DNA of 16,900 nucleotides from CAYWTX01 sp964461295 (GTDB lineage Bacteria; Planctomycetota; Phycisphaerae; SM23-33). This document shows positions 12,186 through 16,900 of this stretch, piece by piece (the first letter of the stretch is position 1; every line of letters begins with the position of its first letter). The notes under the pieces were generated by a model that worked only from the letters and a program-made list of their open reading frames with translations, ran no database searches and was not told the DNA's origin. Where the stretch lies: NCBI GenBank assembly GCA_964461295.1, contig CAYWTX010000544.1:1-16900 (forward strand), in the 5' to 3' direction. The translations under genes and the position numbers were made by a program.

Positions 12186-13298
12186 ATGCCCGAGAAAGTG
12201 CCCGTAGGCATCGTCGGCGGCGGAAGCGTCGGCGAGGAATTCATCCGCCAGATCAACCAGGAGCGCGACACGCGCGTGACCGGCATCGTCACGGCCACGC
12301 CGGCACGACAGAGGGAACTGCGCGAGAAGCACGGCGTGCCGGCGTTCAGCACCGTGCAGGAGATGATGGGCGCCGGCGACAAGCCCTTCGTCGTCTGCGT
12401 GGTGAACGCCAACGACGGCCATCGCCAGGCCACCATCACGGCCCTGCAGGCCGGGGCGCACGTGTACTGCGAGAAGCCGATGGCCCCCACGCTCAGCGAG
12501 TGTGTGCAGATGGTGCAGGCCGAGCAGCGCAGCGGGCGGCACCTGCAAATCGGGTTCGAGTACATGCACGGCACGATGACCCGCCGGCTGATGGAGCTGA
12601 TCGGCGATGGCTTCTTCGGGCGCCTCACGTGGGCGCAAGTGATCGATTCGCGCGGGCACTGGGCGTCGGCAGACCCATCTACGGACGTGGCTACGATCAT
12701 GAAACTCAACCGCCGGCGCGGCGGCGGGATCATTCTGCACTGCGGCATTCACCAACTCGACATGATCCGCTGCTACCTCGGACCCATCGCCGAGATGACG
12801 GCCTACCGCCCGCCTCGCAACGCCCTGGAGTTCTACCCCCCCGACGTGCCCGACGTCGTCACGCTGATGATCAAGGCCGAGAGCGGGGCCGTGTGCAACT
12901 TCCAGGTCTCCCACAGCCGGGCCCCGTGCTTCTACCGCGCCGTGCCTCCATTCCACCCCGACTGGCGGACGGTTCCCGGCCACCAGTTCGACGTGTCCAT
13001 CATCGGCACGGGCGGCTCGTGCCACATGCAGATCTACGAGGAGAAGCTGCACCTGTTCCGCATCGATCAACCCAACCGCGACATCCTCTTCGAGCGGACC
13101 GAGCACTTCGGCCCCAACCACCCCTCGCTCAGCCATCACGACATGCACGGCCTGCTGATGAAGTTCATTCGGTCGGTCGCCTCCGGCGGCGGGGCGATCG
13201 ACCCGGCCGCGGGGGCGCTGGAGACGATGCGGCTGGCGTTCGCGGCCGAGGACGCCATCGCCAAGGGCACGACGGTGCGACTGAGCGAGTACAAGTAG
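12186..13298 (+). CDS. Gfo/Idh/MocA-family oxidoreductase, cytosolic
   Basis: 370 residues. The N-terminal Rossmann motif is VGIVGGGSVGEEFIRQI (GGGSVG at residues 11-16). CVVNANDGHRQATITALQAG and the signature VYCEKPMAPTLSE (EKP at 96-98) follow; the Lys is the catalytic residue conserved in this family. The C-terminal domain shows GGGIILHCGIHQLDMIRCYL, the 'G-x-H-x-x-D' substrate-site pattern, with His where many members have Asp before the Cys-Gly. The family oxidises or reduces sugars, inositols and related polyols with NAD(P); the exact substrate is unknown. ATG 12186 has AGGAA upstream. There is no signal peptide, unlike the next gene. It is separated from the next gene by 131 bp with a hairpin, so co-transcription is not assured. 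Confidence 0.9.
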   Translation: MPEKVPVGIVGGGSVGEEFIRQINQERDTRVTGIVTATPARQRELREKHGVPAFSTVQEMMGAGDKPFVVCVVNANDGHRQATITALQAGAHVYCEKPMAPTLSECVQMVQAEQRSGRHLQIGFEYMHGTMTRRLMELIGDGFFGRLTWAQVIDSRGHWASADPSTDVATIMKLNRRRGGGIILHCGIHQLDMIRCYLGPIAEMTAYRPPRNALEFYPPDVPDVVTLMIKAESGAVCNFQVSHSRAPCFYRAVPPFHPDWRTVPGHQFDVSIIGTGGSCHMQIYEEKLHLFRIDQPNRDILFERTEHFGPNHPSLSHHDMHGLLMKFIRSVASGGGAIDPAAGALETMRLAFAAEDAIAKGTTVRLSEYK

Positions 13299-13336
13299 AG
13301 GACCTGCAGCGAGCGCGGCGCCCGATGGGAGAGCGA

Positions 13337-13355
13337 CCGGGGCGACGCGCCCCGG
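13337..13355 (+). terminator. GC-rich hairpin between the two Gfo/Idh/MocA genes
   Basis: CCGGGGCG (13337-13344) and CGCCCCGG (13348-13355) make a perfect 8-bp stem with loop ACG, 38 bases after the stop codon of the upstream gene. The following CTCCGTTGTTTCC is only weakly T-rich, so it may be a partial terminator. Confidence 0.5.
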
Positions 13356-13429
13356 CTCCGTTGTTTCCGTGTTCGAGCGAACCACGCTGTACGCTTCGAG
13401 GTTGAATCAGTAAACCCAAGGAGCAGCCA

Positions 13430-14734
13430 ATGTCAGCAAAGGGCTTGTCTCGACGGGGCTTCCTGAAGGCGGCGGTCGCCGCTGCCGCGGCCCCCTATGG
13501 GATCACTTCCTCGGCGCTGGGCGGCGGCGGCCGCCTGGCAGCCAGCGAGCGGGTCACCATGGGCTTCATCGGCGTGGGCAACCAGGGCGGGGGGCACCTG
13601 TTCGGCACGGCCTGGACGTACCTGCCCGGCGGCTACCTTGCCCGCCCGGACGTGCAGGTGCTGGGCGTTTGCGACGTGCAGAAGGGCCGGCGCGAAGGCG
13701 CCGTGGGGCGCTGCAACAAGCACTACGCGAGCCTGCCGGGCGCCAAGGGCGGCGACGTCACCCAAGGCTACGTCGATTTTCGCGAAATGCTGGCCCGGCC
13801 TGACATCGACGCCGTCCTCATCGGCACGCCGATCTGGTGGCATTCGATGATGACGATCTACGCCGCCAAGGCGGGCAAGGACATCTACTGCGAGAAGCCC
13901 ACGGGCGTGAATGTTCGCGAAAGCCAGGCGATGCGCAACGCGGTGAAACGCTACGGGCGCGTGTACCAGGGCGGCACGCAGCAGCGGTCGGAATACGGCG
14001 GGGTGTTCCGCCTGGGCTGCGAACTGGTTCGCAGCGGGCGGATCGGCAAGCTGAAGGAGATTTGGTGCTACTGTGAAGGCGGCGGGGCGACGTGGAGCAC
14101 GTGGCCGGGCGAGGCGAAGCCCCCGGCCGACCTGGACTGGGACCTGTACCTCGGCCCGGCGCCGTATTCGTGCTATCGCGGGGCCGGCGCCCACATGTTC
14201 GGTTGGGGCGGCATCAACTGGGGCCAGCACCACCACGACATCGTGCAGTGGGCGGCCGACGCGGACAATACCGGCCCGGTGGAGTTCTCGCCGCGGCAGG
14301 CGAAGTACGCCAGCGGCGTGACGGTCTACTTCAGGCCGTATCCGGACCCCACCATCGGGATTCCGGGCGGGATGAAGTTCGCCGGCGAGGGCGGCTGCGT
14401 GTTCGTCGGCGCCGAAGGCCGCATCGCCGTCGACCGGCGGTTCATCGTTTCCAACCCGGCCGAAATCCTCCGCAGGAAACTCGGACCCGACGACGTGCGG
14501 TTGTACCGCAGCACGAGCCACTCGGGCAACTTCCTGGAGTGCGTGCGCAGCCGCAAAGAGACCATCTGCAACGCCGACAGCACACACCGCGCGGCGAGCC
14601 TGATGCTGCTGGCGGGCATCGCCGACCAGTTGGGCAAGGCGCTGAAGTGGGATCCGGCGGCGGAGAAGTTCGGCGACGAGGAGGCCAACCAGCGGCTCCT
14701 GACGACCTACCGCCCGCCGTGGAACATCTACTGA
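13430..14734 (+). CDS. Gfo/Idh/MocA-family oxidoreductase with Tat signal
   Basis: 434 residues. The N-terminus MSAKGLSRRGFLKAAVAAAA is a textbook twin-arginine signal (R8-R9, F11-L12-K13), so the enzyme should be exported folded with its nicotinamide cofactor. The mature part has a Rossmann motif MGFIGVGNQGGGHLFG (48-53 GVGNQG), DAVLIGTPIWWHSMMTIYAA and the catalytic signature IYCEKPTGVN (EKP at 155-157). GGINWGQHHHDIVQWAAD is the metal- or substrate-site segment typical of the planctomycete exported subgroup. The family acts on sugar and polyol substrates; members of this exported group are very numerous in Planctomycetota and mostly uncharacterised. The AAGGAG site 6 bases before ATG 13430 is the best ribosome binding site in the window. 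It lies in the same direction as the preceding Gfo/Idh gene but behind a hairpin. Confidence 0.9.
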   Translation: MSAKGLSRRGFLKAAVAAAAAPYGITSSALGGGGRLAASERVTMGFIGVGNQGGGHLFGTAWTYLPGGYLARPDVQVLGVCDVQKGRREGAVGRCNKHYASLPGAKGGDVTQGYVDFREMLARPDIDAVLIGTPIWWHSMMTIYAAKAGKDIYCEKPTGVNVRESQAMRNAVKRYGRVYQGGTQQRSEYGGVFRLGCELVRSGRIGKLKEIWCYCEGGGATWSTWPGEAKPPADLDWDLYLGPAPYSCYRGAGAHMFGWGGINWGQHHHDIVQWAADADNTGPVEFSPRQAKYASGVTVYFRPYPDPTIGIPGGMKFAGEGGCVFVGAEGRIAVDRRFIVSNPAEILRRKLGPDDVRLYRSTSHSGNFLECVRSRKETICNADSTHRAASLMLLAGIADQLGKALKWDPAAEKFGDEEANQRLLTTYRPPWNIY

Positions 14735-14735
14735 G

Positions 14736-14746
14736 AATTGCGGATT
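14736..14746 (+). repeat. AATTGCGGATT, left copy flanking the HEAT gene
   Basis: This 11-mer starts 2 bases after the preceding stop codon and is the exact reverse complement of 16641-16651, beyond the other end of the HEAT-repeat gene. An imperfect direct repeat follows it (GATTCACCGGAAG at 14743-14755 and GATTTCACCTGAAG at 14758-14771), the second containing the ribosome binding site of the HEAT gene. Confidence 0.5.
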
Positions 14747-14780
14747 CACCGGAAGTGGATTTCACCTGAAGGACGATTCG

Positions 14781-16592
14781 ATGGACACCGGCAGCAGAAT
14801 GCTCGTTGGCACCACGATCGCGTTGGCGTTCGGGTGCACGTTCGCCTTCGGCGAGGAAGACCTTGCGACGGGCCTGCTCGACGCGGCAAACTCGCAGCTC
14901 ACGCGCGAGAAGGTCGAGCGTCTGCCGGCCGCGGAGGCGGGCAAGCTTCTTCGCGAGGCGTTGACAAAGGCCGGGGGCAAGACCCGGGCGGGCATCATCG
15001 ACTCGCTGGGCGCCATCCGCGACCGCCAGGCCGCCCCCGCGGTCGCCGCGCTGCTCGGCGACGCCGACGCCGCGGTGGCTTCCTCGGCCGCGACGGCCCT
15101 GGGCCGCATCGGCGGCGCCGACGCCCTGGCGGCCCTGAAGGCCGCGTTCGCCAACGGCGGCGCGGCGCCCAGGACCGTCCTGGCCGACGCGATGCTCGCC
15201 TGCGCCGAAGCGGACCCCAAGGCGGCCCCGGCCATCTGCGCCGACCTGTACAAGTCCGACCTGCCCGAGCAACTCCGCACGGCTGCGTACATGGGTATGA
15301 TCTCTTCGGCCGGCGAGGCCGCGCCCGACCTGCTGGCCAGGGGGCTGACAGGAACGGACAGGTCGGCGACGCTGGCGTCCCTGAGGCAGTTGCTGAAGAC
15401 GAAAGGCGAGGCGGCGACCCGGGCCGCGGCCGATGCGTTGGGCAAGGCGACGCCCGACGTGCAGGCCGCGTTGATCGACGTGCTCGCCGAGCGGGGGGAC
15501 GTGGCGGCCCGCGCGGCCGTGACCGCCGCCACGTCGAGCGGTTCGCCCCATGTGCGTGCCGCGGCCCTGCGGGCGATGGCGGCGTTGGGCGACGCCTCAG
15601 CCGTCGGCGTGCTGGCCAAGGCGGCGGCCGGGGCGGACGGCCCGGAGCGCGTGGCCGCCCGCGAGGCGTTGACCCGCCTGCGCGGGCAGGGCGTCGGCGA
15701 GGCGATCATCGCCCTGCTCGGCTCCGCCGATGCCGACGCCAGACTGGAACTGGTCAGGGCGCTGGCGTACCGGCCCGGCGCAGCCGTCACGGCGGCGCTG
15801 GTGAAGGCGGCCGGCGACGCCAACGAGGCCGTCCGCACGGTTGCTCTGCAGTCGCTGGCGGACGTGGCCGATCCCTCGGCCGTGGGTGACCTGGTCAAGT
15901 TGGTGGTGGGGGCGAAGTCCGACGAGGATCGCGGCGAGGCGGGGAAGGCCCTCGTGGGCGCGTGCACGCGGGCTGCCGACAAGGCCGCATGCGCGGCGCC
16001 GGTTCTGGCGGCGATGAAGACTGCCTCGGCGCCGGCCCGCGCGACGCTGCTGAGCGTGTGCGGCAGTCTGGGCGGGCCGGAACCGCTGGCCGCCCTGCGC
16101 GGGGCCCTCAACGACAAGGACGCGGCCGTCAAGGACGCGGCCGTGCGCGGCCTGAGCGCCACGCGCGACGCGGCCGCCGTGGGCGATCTCCTGGCCCTGA
16201 TGGGGGACGAGTCGAACCTGACGCACCGTGTGCTGGCACTGCGCGGCGCCATCCGCCTGATCGGCGAAGCCAAGTTGCCGCCCGAGAAGGCGATGGAGGT
16301 TCTGTCGGCCGCCGCCCCGGCCGCGGCGGGGCGCGACGACGACAAGCGGCTGGTGCTCGGCGCGGCCGGCGGAGTCGCGAAGGTCGAGGCCCTGAGGATC
16401 GTCGAACCGTTCCTGACCGATAGGAACGTGAAGAAGGAGGCGTTGAACGCCCTGTTCCAGATCGCCAAGGCGATTGCCGAGACGAACCCCAAGGACGCCC
16501 TGGCGGCCGCGAGCAAAGTCGCGGCCGAGAGCGGCGACAAAAGGGCCAAGGCCGATGCCCAGGCCCTGGTCGCCAAGCTGGCGTCGGAGTAA
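14781..16592 (+). CDS. secreted HEAT-repeat protein
   Basis: 603 residues. MDTGSRMLVGTTIALAFGCT leads into FAFGEE, a Sec-type signal peptide likely cleaved near residues 23-25. The rest is a run of about 30-residue helical repeats of the PBS-lyase HEAT type: IIDSLGAIRDRQAAPAVAAL, LGDADAAVASSAATALGRIG, LRALAALGDASAVGVL-like units, LGSADADARLELVRAL, DKDAAVKDAAVRGLSATRDA and others to about residue 470, then a less regular Ala/Lys-rich helical tail. Such superhelices are protein-binding scaffolds; no enzyme site is visible. In planctomycetes they often accompany exported c-type cytochrome or propeller proteins, but no CXXCH heme site is present here. ATG 14781 is chosen because AAGGA lies 8 bases upstream and the signal peptide follows directly. 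Very Ala-rich and GC-rich. Partner unknown. Confidence 0.85.
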   Translation: MDTGSRMLVGTTIALAFGCTFAFGEEDLATGLLDAANSQLTREKVERLPAAEAGKLLREALTKAGGKTRAGIIDSLGAIRDRQAAPAVAALLGDADAAVASSAATALGRIGGADALAALKAAFANGGAAPRTVLADAMLACAEADPKAAPAICADLYKSDLPEQLRTAAYMGMISSAGEAAPDLLARGLTGTDRSATLASLRQLLKTKGEAATRAAADALGKATPDVQAALIDVLAERGDVAARAAVTAATSSGSPHVRAAALRAMAALGDASAVGVLAKAAAGADGPERVAAREALTRLRGQGVGEAIIALLGSADADARLELVRALAYRPGAAVTAALVKAAGDANEAVRTVALQSLADVADPSAVGDLVKLVVGAKSDEDRGEAGKALVGACTRAADKAACAAPVLAAMKTASAPARATLLSVCGSLGGPEPLAALRGALNDKDAAVKDAAVRGLSATRDAAAVGDLLALMGDESNLTHRVLALRGAIRLIGEAKLPPEKAMEVLSAAAPAAAGRDDDKRLVLGAAGGVAKVEALRIVEPFLTDRNVKKEALNALFQIAKAIAETNPKDALAAASKVAAESGDKRAKADAQALVAKLASE

Positions 16593-16640
16593 CGGGTACG
16601 GAGGCCCACGAGGAGCAGGATCGGTGTGCACACCATCCAC

Positions 16641-16651
16641 AATCCGCAATT
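16641..16651 (-). repeat. AATCCGCAATT, right copy flanking the HEAT gene
   Basis: Exact reverse complement of 14736-14746. It sits in a short stretch with heptad-like spacing (CAATCCG then CAATTGC), which may be a minimal remnant of a second heptad repeat family. Confidence 0.5.
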
Positions 16652-16656
16652 GCCCC

Positions 16657-16686
16657 TTGGCGTGAGCCGTTGGCGCACTGTACATT
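16657..16686 (+). promoter_or_regulatory. possible promoter of dapF
   Basis: TTGGCG (16657-16662) and TACATT (16681-16686), spaced by 18 bases, each match four of six consensus bases. Transcription would start near 16693, about 11 bases before the ATG. Weak to moderate. Confidence 0.3.
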
Positions 16687-16703
16687 CTCGTGAAGGTGAC
16701 GTC

Positions 16704-16900
16704 ATGCGCTTCGTCAAGATGCAGGGCATTGGGAACGATTACGTCTACGTCGACTGCTTCGAGCAGCAGGTGGCCAGTCCCGCCGCGCTGGCCGTGAGCG
16801 TGAGCGACCGGCACTTCGGAGTTGGTTCCGACGGGCTGATTCTGGTCATGCCCAGCGAGGTGGCCGACGTGCGGATGCGGATGTTCAACGCCGACGGCAG
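16704..16900 (+). CDS. dapF: diaminopimelate epimerase, 5' part
   Basis: The first 65 codons of a gene cut by the window end. DapF interconverts LL- and meso-diaminopimelate in lysine and peptidoglycan synthesis, in the cytosol. MRFVKMQGIGNDYVYVDCFE is the family opening (K-M-x-G-x-G-N-D), and SDRHFGVGSDGLILVMPS then VRMRMFNADG are conserved segments leading to the first catalytic Cys, which would lie just beyond the window. The Cys in the opening segment is not catalytic. ATG 16704 is preceded by GAAGG about 8 bases upstream. The reading frame is intact with no sign of decay. Members of this family with the same opening are all epimerases as far as I know, so the call is firm despite the truncation. 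Confidence 0.95.
   Translation, partial: MRFVKMQGIGNDYVYVDCFEQQVASPAALAVSVSDRHFGVGSDGLILVMPSEVADVRMRMFNADG

Noticed and set aside
11534..13405. Plus-strand open frame of 623 codons
   Set aside because: It overlaps the phosphotransferase gene antisense and the Gfo/Idh gene in another frame; no domain recognised.
14762..16814. Long minus-strand open frames over the HEAT gene
   Set aside because: They are Ala/Arg/Ser-rich shadows of the repeat-rich plus-strand gene, which has a signal peptide and ribosome binding site.

Overview
This high-GC window looks like chromosome from a planctomycete-type bacterium, probably a metagenomic or environmental lineage of Planctomycetota (Phycisphaerae-like). 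The reasons are a PQQ-type beta-propeller protein, an FAD_oxidored-type dehydrogenase, two Gfo/Idh/MocA oxidoreductases (one with a twin-arginine signal), an exported HEAT-repeat protein, heptad and palindromic intergenic repeats, and dense small transcription units that switch strand often. The taxonomic call is inference; no rRNA or marker gene is present.

Layout. 1-846: 3' part of a PQQ/WD-type beta-propeller gene. 1099-2478: FAD-dependent oxidoreductase behind a good sigma-70-like promoter. 2624-5260, minus strand: hom (homoserine dehydrogenase), then an apgM-type phosphoglycerate mutase homologue of the kind proposed to replace homoserine kinase; a 9-unit heptad repeat lies between them. 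5498-7204: a soluble histidine kinase with no input domain, whose receiver-like and HPt-like domains have both lost their phosphoacceptor residues. 7222-8682, minus strand: a B12-binding radical SAM protein resembling hopanoid C-3 methylase HpnR. 8794-9474: endonuclease III (nth). 9499-10945: a small accessory patch with a RelE/ParE-like toxin plus antitoxin operon (apparently leaderless), an orphan Phd/YefM-type antitoxin with a possible toxin stub before it, a nested palindromic element, and about 275 bp of unassigned, possibly decayed sequence. 10946-11989, minus strand: APH/choline-kinase-fold phosphotransferase. 12186-13298 and 13430-14734: two Gfo/Idh/MocA oxidoreductases, cytosolic then Tat-exported, separated by a hairpin. 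14781-16592: secreted HEAT-repeat protein. 16704-end: start of dapF.

How genes fit together. hom with the apgM homologue points to the homoserine-threonine branch, and dapF belongs to the lysine branch of the same aspartate family, though it lies 11 kb away. The FAD and Gfo/Idh/MocA enzymes and the propeller protein fit the carbohydrate-degrading style of planctomycetes, but no substrate can be read from sequence. The rest are single-gene units. I see no CRISPR array, tRNA, rRNA, intact insertion sequence or phage. The most unusual items are the degenerate phosphorelay kinase and the accessory patch between nth and the phosphotransferase gene; neither proves a new system.
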